From contig URTM01000014.1 in assembly GCA_900550865.1 (NCBI GenBank), positions 4,105 through 68,104 of the forward strand: 64,000 bases of DNA. The letters are read 5' to 3'. Below, in pieces: positions 37,107 through 45,613 of this stretch (the stretch's first letter is position 1; the number at the start of each line of letters is the position of its first letter). The translations under genes were made by a program, and so were the position numbers. Under the pieces are notes generated by a model that saw only the letters and a program-made list of their open reading frames with translations, did not search any database and was not told the origin of the DNA. The DNA is from an uncultured Dorea sp. (GTDB lineage: Bacteria; Bacillota; Clostridia; Lachnospirales; Lachnospiraceae).

Positions 37107-37730
37107 CTACTTTTTCAAATCGTACACTACAATTCCGCCCTTTTCTTTGCATCCAGTTTCCCACAGTTCTTTCAGATTCAGACGGACTTTTTCCCCATAA
37201 GTAGCCACATCGATCCATGTTCCCTGCGCATCTTTTTCATATCCGACTACCAGGAACCAGTGCCAGATAAAATCTTTATATTTTTCAACATTCAAGTGTC
37301 GGAGCATCAGATAGGGAACCGGAAGGCCTTTATCAATCTGTCCGCATATGATGCGTTCTGCTTCATCTGCATCTCCTGTTCCATCGAATTTCTCCATACG
37401 TATCTGATAATCCGTTCCACACTTCTTATTTACATCCGAAATATATTTTTCCAGCCCTTCGATGTACCACTCCGGCTTTTTTACACCCTGAACTCTCGGA
37501 CGGATATATGGCTTCATGATCTGGCTGAATTTTTTATACGCTTCTTTATCCATCTGTTTCAGATCAAATGGATACAGTTCTTTCATTCCTCTGTATTTTG
37601 CCAGGTAGATACAGCTGTCACAGGCTGTTGCCGCCCCGCACCCGCCGACGTTCATAACAATATTGGTAAACCAGTCCTGGTTTCCTCCAAATTCTCCATC
37701 GATCATAAAATAATCCAGTTCTTTTTTCAT
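37107..37730 (-). CDS. C39-like cysteine peptidase-fold protein
   Basis: A 207-aa protein with no signal peptide. It shows a papain-like/C39 arrangement: Cys31 in the Gly-rich MNVGGCGAATACDSC, His157 in FIWHWFLVVGY and Asp174 in WIDVATYGE. The middle part is unlike anything I recognise. It lies 90 bases upstream of the ASST-like lipoprotein on the same strand, but a functional link is only suggested by adjacency. It could be a bacteriocin-type peptidase, an inactive homologue, or an uncharacterised family. Confidence 0.55.
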   Translation of the reverse strand: MKKELDYFMIDGEFGGNQDWFTNIVMNVGGCGAATACDSCIYLAKYRGMKELYPFDLKQMDKEAYKKFSQIMKPYIRPRVQGVKKPEWYIEGLEKYISDVNKKCGTDYQIRMEKFDGTGDADEAERIICGQIDKGLPVPYLMLRHLNVEKYKDFIWHWFLVVGYEKDAQGTWIDVATYGEKVRLNLKELWETGCKEKGGIVVYDLKK

Positions 37731-37903
37731 TTTCTGCTCACCTGTCCTGTTTTTATCTCGTTCACAATGCAGCCATTATTTTCAATTTCTGACTGCATTA
37801 ACATTTTCGTCCAAATGATATTCTAACACAATTTCCCCCAATATCCATATAACTATGTCCAGTCTGTTATGATTAATCACAAATATGGAAAATACATAGT
37901 ACA

Positions 37904-37942
37904 AAAAAGCGAGAACTACACACACTCTGTAATTCCCGCTTA
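37904..37942 (-). terminator. Terminator of proC
   Basis: Stem AAGCGGGAATTACA/TGTAGTTCTCGCTT with one mismatch and a GAGTGTG loop, followed by TTTT on the minus strand. The rest of 37731-38003 shows no further gene. Confidence 0.8.
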
Positions 37943-38003
37943 ATATATATTATGTCATTCAATCACAACATGGTATTTTTTTGATCCTGCTTTTTTATTA
38001 TAA

Positions 38004-38798
38004 TTATAAGCTTCTTGACATCTCTTCGCAGACTTTCATTGCTTCAATGATAGAACTTCTGAATCCGAGTTCTTCTAATGTACGAACAGCTTCAATTGTT
38101 GTTCCTGCAGGTGAGCAAACCATGTCTTTTAATTCTCCAGGATGCTTTCCTGTATCCAGAACCATCTTGGCACTTCCGAGAACTGCCTGAGCTGCGAACT
38201 GATAAGCCTGTTTTCTTGGCATTCCACCTGAAACTGCTGCATCTGCCATAGCTTCGATCAGCATGAATACATATGCCGGTGAGCTTCCGCTTACTGCTGT
38301 TACAACGTCCATCAGACGTTCCGGAACGATCTCTGCACGGCTGAAGCTTTCCAGAAGGCTCTTTACATATGCGATCTCATCTTCTGTCAGATGCTCATTC
38401 GGGCAAACTGCTGTCATACCTTCTCCAACCATAGCCGGTGTGTTAGGCATTGTACGAACGATCTTTACATCTTTTCCGAACTGCTCTGCAAGCCATGCAA
38501 GTGTCTTACCTGGTGCAATTGTGATGATGATCTGTTTATCTGTTACTACATCTTTGATATCTGCGATTACGCTTGCATAGAACTGAGGTTTTACAGAGAG
38601 GATAATTGTCTCTGCTTTTGAAGCAACTTCTTTATTATCTGCTGTTACATTGATTCCATATTCTTTCTGAACCCTTTCTCTTCCAGGTGCGAAAAGATCT
38701 GCCCCGATGATCTCTTCTGCAGGAATTACGTTATTCTTAATAATTCCGCCCATGATTGCTGATGCCATGTTACCTGTACCGATAAATCCTAATTTCAT
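38004..38798 (-). CDS. proC: Pyrroline-5-carboxylate reductase
   Basis: Last step of proline synthesis: reduces P5C to proline with NAD(P)H (264 aa). N-terminal Rossmann motif GFIGTGNMA, then SVKPQ, MPNTP and the C-terminal signature segment MVCSPAGTTIEAV. It is divergent from a GntR regulator, and its promoter carries a TTGTATACAA operator just after the -10, so it is probably repressed by that regulator. proA and proB are not in the window. Confidence 0.95.
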   Translation of the reverse strand: MKLGFIGTGNMASAIMGGIIKNNVIPAEEIIGADLFAPGRERVQKEYGINVTADNKEVASKAETIILSVKPQFYASVIADIKDVVTDKQIIITIAPGKTLAWLAEQFGKDVKIVRTMPNTPAMVGEGMTAVCPNEHLTEDEIAYVKSLLESFSRAEIVPERLMDVVTAVSGSSPAYVFMLIEAMADAAVSGGMPRKQAYQFAAQAVLGSAKMVLDTGKHPGELKDMVCSPAGTTIEAVRTLEELGFRSSIIEAMKVCEEMSRSL

Positions 38799-38903
38799 TC
38801 TTAATTACCTTCCTTTTCCAATCTGATATTGTCTTCTTGTTCCGGCGCATGAATGATGATTTGTGATAGTTATTCTTCATGTGCTATTTGTATACGTTTT
38901 TTT

Positions 38904-38919
38904 AATTTGTATACAAATT
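38904..38919. promoter_or_regulatory. Probable GntR operator at the proC promoter
   Basis: Perfect 16-base palindrome AATTTGTATACAAATT immediately downstream of the proC -10. A half-similar ATTTGTATAC is at 38885-38894, 20 bases away. Confidence 0.7.
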
Positions 38920-38931
38920 GTTTCTACTGTG

Positions 38932-38960
38932 ACTATATCACTCATTTCTAAAAAAGTCAA
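38932..38960 (-). promoter_or_regulatory. Promoter of proC
   Basis: TTGACT (38955-38960), 17-base spacer, TATAGT (38932-38937). The operator palindrome lies over the predicted start of transcription. Confidence 0.7.
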
Positions 38961-38969
38961 CATGCAACC

Positions 38970-38998
38970 TTGAATTTTCTTTGAAAACACGTTATAAT
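38970..38998 (+). promoter_or_regulatory. Promoter of the gntR-type gene
   Basis: TTGAAT (38970-38975), 17-base spacer, perfect TATAAT (38993-38998), overlapping the second operator palindrome. Confidence 0.7.
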
Positions 38999-39010
38999 TT
39001 GTATACAAAT
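38996..39010. promoter_or_regulatory. Probable GntR operator at the regulator's own promoter
   Basis: AATTTGTATACAAAT, the same palindrome as at 38904. Another GTATAC is at 39020-39025, 19 bases further, mirroring the pair at the proC side. Confidence 0.7.
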
Positions 39011-39173
39011 AAGCACAATGTATACTCTTTAACTTGAAATGCATCACAATTTTCGAGATATACACCGTGCATATAGCAACAGCATATTGAAACAAGCGGT
39101 GGAAAGATTTCCACACAAAGTATATACTGAACTATTTCATGAATATATAAAAATATAAAAGGGGGAATCCGAC

Positions 39174-39815
39174 ATGGCAGAAAAGAGTCCGTCTCTTGCC
39201 ACGCAGGCTTATGAGACGATCAAAGAAAATATTATGAATCTTACCTATCCTCCGGGCATGGTCCTTACGGAATCCATGCTCACCAAGAAACTGGGGATGA
39301 GCCGCAGTCCGGTACGTACCGCGATCCAGATGCTGCAGGTCGAAGGTCTGATTGTTTCTGATTATTACAAATCTATGACCGTGAAAGAAATTACAGATAA
39401 AGACATCTATGAGATCTATCAGTTAAGGGAATTATTGGAAGGCCCGGCTTTTCACCTTATCTTTACATCAGGCCGGTATGAAGAATATTCTTACCGCATA
39501 GAAGAAAAGGTCGTACGCATGTGTGCCGCTGCAGGTAATCTGTATGAATGGGAGATCGCAGATACCGCCATGCACATGGAGATCATCAGTATTCTGGATA
39601 ACGAACGGATCAACCGGATCTATGAAAATAACCTGTCCGAACTCATCCGTATCGGACAATACTCCATCCGTAATGGCATGGAAATCCCAAAGACCAATGA
39701 GAATCTAAAAAAAATGGTTGCCTATATGCGGAAAGGAAATTACGAGAAAGCGTTTGAAATACTGAAAAATGATCATTTCGGAACCGGACGCAATACTGCT
39801 TTGAAAATGCATTGA
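39174..39815 (+). CDS. GntR-family transcriptional regulator (FadR/FCD type)
   Basis: A 213-aa regulator: N-terminal winged helix (about 10-75, with LTKKLGMSRSPVRTAIQMLQVEGLI as the recognition region) and a C-terminal helical effector domain of the FCD/FadR type. It is preceded by GGGGGAATCCGAC. Divergent from proC, with TTGTATACAA palindromes in both promoters, so autoregulation and control of proC are likely. The effector is unknown; proline or a related metabolite is a guess from context. Confidence 0.88.
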   Translation: MAEKSPSLATQAYETIKENIMNLTYPPGMVLTESMLTKKLGMSRSPVRTAIQMLQVEGLIVSDYYKSMTVKEITDKDIYEIYQLRELLEGPAFHLIFTSGRYEEYSYRIEEKVVRMCAAAGNLYEWEIADTAMHMEIISILDNERINRIYENNLSELIRIGQYSIRNGMEIPKTNENLKKMVAYMRKGNYEKAFEILKNDHFGTGRNTALKMH

Positions 39816-39825
39816 TCTACAGAAC

Positions 39826-39855
39826 AAGAAGACGGCCGCAACCGGCCGTCTTCTT
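39826..39855. terminator. Terminator between the GntR and TetR genes
   Basis: Twelve-bp perfect GC-rich stem AAGAAGACGGCC/GGCCGTCTTCTT, followed by AATTTTTATT on the plus strand. It serves the GntR gene and possibly the convergent TetR gene. Confidence 0.85.
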
Positions 39856-39867
39856 AATTTTTATTCA

Positions 39868-40458
39868 TTATCTTTTAAAATGTTCCAGCATAACCGGCAT
39901 ACATTTTTTCGAATACTCTCCCAGTGAATATTCTCCCTTGTTCAAACACCAGTCCGAAACAAGCGCTCTTTCACACATCGAATAATATCTGACCAGTTCA
40001 TTCACCGGTACTTCATCGGATATCTCTCCACGCTTCTGTCCTTCGTCAATCACACTGCTGATCAGTTTATAATATGTCCGGTTCTGATCCAGCAATGATC
40101 TGTGTCCCTGTGCCACAAGCTGCGTAGAATAGAGAGATGCCAGAAGATCAATACTGATCTTTTCTTCCATCATGGAATGTGCTTCGTAATTCAGATACAG
40201 TAATTTGTCATAACAGTTCATATCCGGATCCATCTTCTCTTTCAATTCTTCATAATTGTCATCCAGGATCATAGACAACGTATTCAGGAGTTCATCCTTC
40301 GTATTAAAATAATAATAAAAGGAACCCTTGGATGTTCCGGACAGATCAATGATATCATCTACTGTCGTTCCATTATATCCTTTTTCATAGAACAGCTGCC
40401 ATGCCGCAGCTACAATTCTTCCTTTTACACTCTTTTGGTTTTCTGTTTCTATCGCCAT
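39868..40458 (-). CDS. TetR-family transcriptional regulator
   Basis: A 196-aa protein with the TetR N-terminal helix-turn-helix (TTVDDIIDLSGTSKGSFYYYF at about 31-51) and a ligand domain of no recognised class. AAGGAGAG precedes the ATG. Its target is not obvious: the flanking genes are an acylphosphatase and a convergent GntR regulator. A repeat copy lies just upstream (40480-40501). Confidence 0.9.
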   Translation of the reverse strand: MAIETENQKSVKGRIVAAAWQLFYEKGYNGTTVDDIIDLSGTSKGSFYYYFNTKDELLNTLSMILDDNYEELKEKMDPDMNCYDKLLYLNYEAHSMMEEKISIDLLASLYSTQLVAQGHRSLLDQNRTYYKLISSVIDEGQKRGEISDEVPVNELVRYYSMCERALVSDWCLNKGEYSLGEYSKKCMPVMLEHFKR

Positions 40459-40479
40459 TTCTGCTCTCCTTGTCCGCCC

Positions 40480-40501
40480 TCTTCTTGAATACTTTCAGTA
40501 T
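40480..40501. repeat. Dispersed repeat copy D (diverged)
   Basis: TCTTCTTGAATACTTTCAGTAT, the most diverged of four copies with a CTTGcATACTTT core; lies in the tetR upstream region. Confidence 0.35.
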
Positions 40502-40555
40502 AACATATTTATCTTTCAAGTGTATATACCGAATCACTTTTCTTGTTCTGTAAGC

Positions 40556-40828
40556 CTAATATTTCACTTCAAAACTGCTTTCCAGTTCTGTCTCCATCTC
40601 TTCTGTATCGATCCAGTCAATCTGAATAAACTGATTCCTGTTCAGTCCTTTCATCAGTTCAAAGATCAGAGATTCTCTTCCCTGCACTTCCATTACTACC
40701 GTTCCGTCGTATTCATTCTTCACCCATCCGGTCAGATTCATGGATCTTGCCAGATATTTTGCTGTATAGCGGAAACCTACTCCCTGCACTCTTCCGTGAA
40801 ATACCATGTGTTTTCTTATATCGGCCAT
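40556..40828 (-). CDS. acyP: Acylphosphatase
   Basis: Small enzyme (90 aa) hydrolysing carboxyl-phosphate bonds. The signature GRVQGVGFRY contains the catalytic Arg, and GWVKNEYDGTVVMEVQG holds the catalytic Asn. ATG 40828 follows AGGAGGAAGACAG. An in-frame GTG at 40846 lies just upstream of that ribosome binding site and is not the start. Confidence 0.93.
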   Translation of the reverse strand: MADIRKHMVFHGRVQGVGFRYTAKYLARSMNLTGWVKNEYDGTVVMEVQGRESLIFELMKGLNRNQFIQIDWIDTEEMETELESSFEVKY

Positions 40829-40931
40829 CTGTCTTCCTCCTAACACTTAGAACGTGTAATGACTAAAAATCAGGGTACTGCTTTTACGCAACACCCTGGA
40901 TATCCTCTGCTATACGCTCTGTCTTTATGTT

Positions 40932-41474
40932 TCATTTCTGTTCGAAATTCTTATGCACCAGTCTGCTGTATTCTTCATACGCATCCACGCCTTCAAACGA
41001 CTCTTTCAGTGCATCCCGGATCCCTATATAATACCAGCCGATAATATTCTTATCCTTCATCCGGAAGCGGTTCCATAATTCTTCTCCGTACACCGGATAA
41101 TCTCTGTCAATATCCCGCATATTCGAAAGCTTATCCGCAAGTCCCACCATCTGTACTTCTTTCGGAGCAGTACGGATATGTTCAATTGTTGCTGACTTCC
41201 GTTCCATCCATGTCTTGGATTTGTCCTCGCTTTCCTGTGCCACAATTCCCGCTACCCGTTCTGAAAATTCTTCTGCCAGAATCTCTCTTGATACTCCTGC
41301 GCAATCTTCAATCGTATCATGCAGAACTGCTGCACTGATAATCTCCTCGTCCTTCGTCATCGTTGAGACAATATCTCCCACTTCGATCGGATGCACAATA
41401 TATGGCCTCCTGGTTCCTTTCCTGAACTGTCCTGCATGTGCTCTCGTGGCAAATTCAATTGCCTTATTAATCAT
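40932..41474 (-). CDS. HD-domain hydrolase, SpoT/MESH1-like
   Basis: A 180-aa stand-alone HD domain resembling the (p)ppGpp hydrolase part of SpoT and small MESH1-type hydrolases. H31-P for metal binding (RRPYIVHP), HD-ED in AAVLHDTIEDCAGVS, and a late Asp in VGLADKLSNMRDI. No synthetase or TGS domain. It may hydrolyse (p)ppGpp or related nucleotides. A RelA/SpoT synthetase-type protein is encoded at 53077, but not linked. ATG is preceded by GAGAGG. Confidence 0.82.
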   Translation of the reverse strand: MINKAIEFATRAHAGQFRKGTRRPYIVHPIEVGDIVSTMTKDEEIISAAVLHDTIEDCAGVSREILAEEFSERVAGIVAQESEDKSKTWMERKSATIEHIRTAPKEVQMVGLADKLSNMRDIDRDYPVYGEELWNRFRMKDKNIIGWYYIGIRDALKESFEGVDAYEEYSRLVHKNFEQK

Positions 41475-41628
41475 AATGGTACCTCTCTTTTATCACGTCT
41501 GGTCTCTGGAGCCGGTTTTCTACGGCCTGGTTAGTCATTGCTATATAAATAATATCACCTAACACTTTAAATGACAATAATTTCAGTATATAATAAAAGA
41601 AAAGTTAATTGATCAGGGGAGATAAACA

Positions 41629-42363
41629 ATGGAACAAAAGACTATTTTAATCACAGGGGCTTCCCGGGGCATCGGGAAAAGCATTGCACTACGGTTTGCA
41701 TCACGCGGATATCACACATTTTTAAACTGTTCTTCTTCTGTAGATGAATTAAAAAAGCTCCGCGCTTATATCCGGAAAAAATACCACACACCTTGCACGA
41801 TCGTTGTCGGGGATGTCGGTAATCCGAACCATGTAAGAGCAATCTATAACCGTATCTATCAGGACTGTACGCACCTTGATGTTCTTGTTAACAATGCCGG
41901 AATTTCTCATATCAATCTATTATCCGATATGACCGACGAAGACTGGAATCATATTATTCAGACCAACCTGTCTTCGGTATTTTACTGCTGCCGGCAGGCC
42001 ATCCCTCCGATGGTGTCAAAGCGTTCCGGTAAGATCATCAATATCTCTTCGATGTGGGGCATCTCCGGTGCTTCCTGCGAAGTTGCATACTCTGCTTCGA
42101 AATCCGGCATCAACGGATTTACCAAAGCACTTGCCAAAGAACTTGCTCCAAGCAATGTCCAGGTGAACGCAATTGCATGCGGTGTCATCGACACCTCTAT
42201 GAACGACCAGCTCACACCAGAGGAACGTCATGCCCTGGAAGATGAGATTCCTGCCGGACGTTACGGAACTCCTAAGGAAATTGCCCAGATGGTATGGAAC
42301 ATTGTACATGCTCCGGAATATATGACCGGACAGATCATCGGAGTTGACGGAGGATTTTTATAA
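41629..42363 (+). CDS. Short-chain dehydrogenase/reductase, FabG-like
   Basis: NAD(P)-dependent SDR (244 aa): cofactor motif TGASRGIG, NNAG, catalytic Ser in ISSMWG, YSASK (Tyr-x3-Lys), and a C-terminal GVDGGFL. FabG-like overall, but not inside a fatty acid cluster, so it may instead be a 3-ketoacyl reductase paralogue or a YmfI-type reductase. Substrate cannot be fixed. GGGGAG precedes the ATG. A possible TATAAT is at 41589-41594. Confidence 0.88.
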   Translation: MEQKTILITGASRGIGKSIALRFASRGYHTFLNCSSSVDELKKLRAYIRKKYHTPCTIVVGDVGNPNHVRAIYNRIYQDCTHLDVLVNNAGISHINLLSDMTDEDWNHIIQTNLSSVFYCCRQAIPPMVSKRSGKIINISSMWGISGASCEVAYSASKSGINGFTKALAKELAPSNVQVNAIACGVIDTSMNDQLTPEERHALEDEIPAGRYGTPKEIAQMVWNIVHAPEYMTGQIIGVDGGFL

Positions 42364-42396
42364 AATCTCCTTCCGAACGTATGACAAAAAACATGC

Positions 42397-42477
42397 AAAA
42401 AGAGCAGTATATCGTATAAACAGATGCCACATTCCTTGATTCATGCCACCTGATTTATATTATATACTGCTCTTTTT
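42397..42477. terminator. Bidirectional terminator between the SDR gene and exonuclease III gene
   Basis: Stem AAAAAGAGCAGTATAT (42397-42412) with ATATACTGCTCTTTTT (42462-42477), 49-base loop, T-runs on both strands. Confidence 0.75.
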
Positions 42478-42500
42478 ATATCCAGTTATACAAAAGGTCT

Positions 42501-42517
42501 TGCCACTGGCTGCTTCT
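42501..42517. repeat. Dispersed repeat, GCCACTGGC-type fragment
   Basis: TGCCACTGGCTGCTTCT, variant of the CTGCCACnGGCAGCTTCT motif seen at 3851 and 44791. Confidence 0.35.
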
Positions 42518-42562
42518 TCCACACGCATGATGCCAATAATATGCTGCAACAGCAATATAGAA

Positions 42563-43315
42563 CTACTCTATATCAAGTTCTACCGGACAATGATCGGATC
42601 CCATGATTCCGGTATGAATCTTTGCATCTTTCAGACGAGATTTCAGACTTTCAGATACACAGAAATAGTCAATCCGCCAGCCCGCATTCTTCTTTCTTGC
42701 GCTGAATCTGTAGGACCACCATGAGTAAATTCCCTCCTGATCCGGATAGAAATAACGGAATGTATCAACAAACCCGGCATTTAAAAGATCTGTAAACTTT
42801 CCTCGCTCTTCATCTGTGAATCCGGCATTTTTCCGGTTTGTCTTCGGATTCTTCAGATCAATTTCTTTGTGCGCTACATTTAAATCACCACAGAAGATTA
42901 CCGGCTTCTTCTCTTCGAGTTGTTTAAGATATGCAAGAAATGCATCTTCCCACTGCATTCTGTAATCCAGTCTCGCAAGTTCACTCTGCGAATTCGGCGT
43001 ATACACTGTAATGAAATAAAAATCCTCAAATTCCAGTGTGATCACACGGCCTTCTTTGTCGTGCTCTTCGATTCCCAAACCATAACTTACTGATAGCGGC
43101 TCTCTCTTTGTAAAAACCGCAGTTCCCGAATATCCTTTTTTCTCCGCATAATTCCAGTACTGGTAATATCCCGGTGTCTCCAGTTCCAGCTGTCCGGCCT
43201 GCATCTTAGATTCCTGAATACAGAAAATATCTGCATCCATCTCATTAAAAACATCCATGAATCCTTTCTGCACACAGGCACGGATTCCATTGACATTCCA
43301 TGATATAAACTTCAT
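42563..43315 (-). CDS. xthA: Exodeoxyribonuclease III (AP endonuclease)
   Basis: Mg2+-dependent AP endonuclease/3'-5' exonuclease (250 aa) in base excision repair. Motifs: [40 protein letters not shown] and the C-terminal GSDHCPVEL. Full length. GGGAGG precedes the ATG. B. subtilis ExoA-like. Confidence 0.95.
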   Translation of the reverse strand: MKFISWNVNGIRACVQKGFMDVFNEMDADIFCIQESKMQAGQLELETPGYYQYWNYAEKKGYSGTAVFTKREPLSVSYGLGIEEHDKEGRVITLEFEDFYFITVYTPNSQSELARLDYRMQWEDAFLAYLKQLEEKKPVIFCGDLNVAHKEIDLKNPKTNRKNAGFTDEERGKFTDLLNAGFVDTFRYFYPDQEGIYSWWSYRFSARKKNAGWRIDYFCVSESLKSRLKDAKIHTGIMGSDHCPVELDIE

Positions 43316-43353
43316 ATATTCCTCCCGGCTGTCTTTCTTTTTTTCATTGCATT

Positions 43354-44088
43354 TTAATAATATACTTTTCTTAAGAACAATCCCCTTGCCGGAGCCAGAA
43401 ATCCTGCAAGGCTTCTGTCTTCCGCCGCAATTACAACAGGAAGCATAGATGCATCCCTCTTACCTGCTCCGATTTCCAGAAGTGTTCCGGTAAGGATTCT
43501 GACCATATGATACAAAAAGCCGGTACCATAATAGGTAATCCTTACTTTTTCTCCACTGCTCACAATTTTGATATTCGTAATTTTACGAACCGGATCCTTA
43601 CATTCTTTATCATCTGTAAAACTGGTGAAGTTCTTCGGTCCGATCAGATATTTGGTTGCATCACGCATTGCTTCGATATCCAGCTTTTCCGGATAATGAT
43701 AGCAGTATCTTCTTGAAAATACATCTGGTTTTTCACGACAGTCTATATAATATTCATATTTCTTTCCCTTGGCACTTTTACGTGCATGGAAACCATTCTT
43801 CGCCAGTTCCACCTTCACAATACGGATATCTTCCGGCAGGTAACGGTTCAGTGAATCTTTCAGTTCTTTTGTATCGTATAATTTTGAAAGTTTTACACTT
43901 GCAACCTGTCCACGTGCATGAACACCTGCATCCGTTCTTCCCGATCCATCTATATGCACTCGGTATCCGACCAGCTTTCCAATGCTCCACTCCAGGATAT
44001 ACTGGATTGTATTATCTGTTGTTGCCTGTCTCTGCCATCCCTGGTATCTGCTTCCATCATAGGAAATGGTTAGCTTATATGTTCTCAT
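43354..44088 (-). CDS. TruA-family tRNA pseudouridine synthase, second copy
   Basis: A 244-aa TruA paralogue. The catalytic Asp lies in [13 protein letters not shown] and the fold motifs ([17 protein letters not shown]) are intact, so it should be active. It differs clearly from the ecf-linked TruA at 31066, so this is an old paralogue rather than a recent duplication. The ribosome binding site is weak (GGGTGAAATAAT). It may act on a different RNA or a subset of tRNA positions. Confidence 0.88.
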   Translation of the reverse strand: MRTYKLTISYDGSRYQGWQRQATTDNTIQYILEWSIGKLVGYRVHIDGSGRTDAGVHARGQVASVKLSKLYDTKELKDSLNRYLPEDIRIVKVELAKNGFHARKSAKGKKYEYYIDCREKPDVFSRRYCYHYPEKLDIEAMRDATKYLIGPKNFTSFTDDKECKDPVRKITNIKIVSSGEKVRITYYGTGFLYHMVRILTGTLLEIGAGKRDASMLPVVIAAEDRSLAGFLAPARGLFLRKVYY

Positions 44089-44195
44089 ATTATTTCACCC
44101 AATCTATTCTAACATTTTTCATTTATTCTTATCAGTTTCTATATTTATTATCAATTTTTCAAACAATTGTTATAATTTCTTTCTGTCTTTTGAAA

Positions 44196-44225
44196 AAGGG
44201 AGAAGCAAATTTTTGCTTCTCCCTT
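44196..44225 (-). terminator. Terminator of nrdR
   Basis: AAGGGAGAAGCAAA (44196-44209) pairs with TTTGCTTCTCCCTT (44212-44225), and TTTC follows on the minus strand. The nominal loop is very small, so the inner pairs probably open. Confidence 0.75.
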
Positions 44226-44263
44226 ATATTCTATCACTTTATCACTTTATAAGCAATTCATTC

Positions 44264-44713
44264 TTATTTTAATATCTTCTTTAATTCTTCCATAAATGTA
44301 CTTACATCTTTAAACTCTCTGTAAACGGACGCAAATCTGACATACGCGACTTCATCGAGTGCTTTTAATTCATCCATAACAGCTTCTCCAATTGCACTGC
44401 TTGGAATCTCTTTTTCTTCCAGACTGAATACCTTTGTCTCAATCCGGTCAACTACTTTCTGAATATCAGCTGTTGCAACCGGTCTTTTATAACATGCACG
44501 TACAACACCATTCTCCACCTTTCGGCGGTCATACTGTTCTCTTGTATTATCTTTTTTTATCACAGTCAGCGGAATCGTCTCTACTTTCTCATAGGTAGTA
44601 AAACGTTTCCCACATATATCGCAGGAGCGGCGGCGTCTGATCGAACTTCCGTCCTCTGCCGGTCTGGAATCAATGACTCTTGTATCCGGATTATTACAAT
44701 ATGGGCATTTCAT
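44264..44713 (-). CDS. nrdR: Transcriptional repressor NrdR
   Basis: Repressor of ribonucleotide reductase genes (149 aa). N-terminal zinc ribbon MKCPYCNNPDTRVIDSR ... CDICGKRFTTYE and a C-terminal ATP-cone domain. The frame is open further to 44821, but ATG 44713 follows AAAGGAACG and gives the standard N-terminus; the upstream part is a dispersed-repeat region. nrd genes are not in the window. Confidence 0.96.
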   Translation of the reverse strand: MKCPYCNNPDTRVIDSRPAEDGSSIRRRRSCDICGKRFTTYEKVETIPLTVIKKDNTREQYDRRKVENGVVRACYKRPVATADIQKVVDRIETKVFSLEEKEIPSSAIGEAVMDELKALDEVAYVRFASVYREFKDVSTFMEELKKILK

Positions 44714-44761
44714 CTGATTCGTTCCTTTCTGTCTGTCACGCAGAGAACCTGCCACCGGCAA

Positions 44762-44783
44762 CTTCTCTTGCATACTTTGGTAT
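44762..44783. repeat. Dispersed repeat copy C (CTTGCATACTTT core)
   Basis: CTTCTCTTGCATACTTTGGTAT flanked on both sides by CTGCCAC(C/G)GGCA hairpin segments (44749-44760 and 44791-44805), the most complete copy of the family. Confidence 0.55.
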
Positions 44784-44875
44784 CTACAGAACCTGCCACG
44801 GGCAGCTTCTTCCGAATGCATAGCAATTCAAGTACAGTATATCTTTTTCAAAATAAGAAGTCAAACACATTTCTC

Positions 44876-45124
44876 CTATTTTTCTTCATGAATTTCCACC
44901 AGGATCAGATCCGGACCAATTCTCTTGATGCAGGAAAATGGTATGATATATTCTGTTCCGTCTCCGAAAAAATTGCACCATTTTCCACCTTCCGGAACAA
45001 CAAGCGCTTCTATACACCCTTTACAGTCATCTATGATCAGATCGTCTATATATCCCAGTTTTTTGCAGTCACAACAATTGATCACTTCTTTTTTTGCCAG
45101 TTCACATAACCGGACTCTGGACAT
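44876..45124 (-). CDS. YlmC/YmxH-family PRC-barrel protein
   Basis: An 82-aa PRC-barrel protein of the YlmC/YmxH sporulation-associated family, starting MSRVRLCELAKKEVIN. Cysteine pairs CCDCKK and DCKGC are seen. Function is not defined; the family is common in endospore formers. AGGGAGGTGG precedes the ATG. It lies upstream of nrdR on the same strand. Confidence 0.82.
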   Translation of the reverse strand: MSRVRLCELAKKEVINCCDCKKLGYIDDLIIDDCKGCIEALVVPEGGKWCNFFGDGTEYIIPFSCIKRIGPDLILVEIHEEK

Positions 45125-45236
45125 ACGCTTTCCACCTCCCTGTCAGACTTCAGACTACTTATCCACAAACAATGCTCCTCTGTTCTCTATATCATATGCA
45201 TCTGTAATGCATTTTGACCTGCCAACGCATGACAAC

Positions 45237-45280
45237 AAAAAACCTGTACATTCACAGCTTCCACCATATCTGTACAGGTT
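45237..45280 (-). terminator. Terminator of the ferredoxin gene
   Basis: Stem AACCTGTACA/TGTACAGGTT (45241-45250 with 45271-45280), followed by TTTT on the minus strand. Confidence 0.8.
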
Positions 45281-45291
45281 CTCTTCATGCC

Positions 45292-45477
45292 TTACTCTTC
45301 AATTATAATGACAGCCACCGGACATTCTTCCTTTGCCTCAACCGCCGCGCTTTCATGTTCCGGAGTTACTTTTGCATATGCTTCCGCAACTCCATCCTCA
45401 TCAAATCTGAATACTTCCGGGCACGTCGCAACACAGGCTCCGCAGGAAATACATCCATCCACTACCTTTGCTTTCAT
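45292..45477 (-). CDS. Single-cluster 4Fe-4S ferredoxin
   Basis: A 61-aa ferredoxin with one complete 4Fe-4S motif CISCGACVATCPEVF plus a fourth ligand in ECPVAV. Only one cluster, unlike the 2x[4Fe-4S] clostridial type. Low-potential electron carrier, possible partner of PFOR. AAGGAGGAG precedes the ATG. Confidence 0.9.
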   Translation of the reverse strand: MKAKVVDGCISCGACVATCPEVFRFDEDGVAEAYAKVTPEHESAAVEAKEECPVAVIIIEE

Positions 45478-45613
45478 GAAACACTCCTCCTTGTATTCTC
45501 CGGTCTCACATCCTGAAATGTAAGATTCGGACTTCTACAACAGTATGTCCCATTCTCCGCAGATTATTCCCGGCTGTCTTATCTGAATTGATTAGATTTT
45601 CTATTCGTTATCC

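Noticed and set aside
31066..44088. Second truA as an assembly or recent gene duplication
   Set aside because: The two proteins differ over most of their length and have unrelated neighbours.
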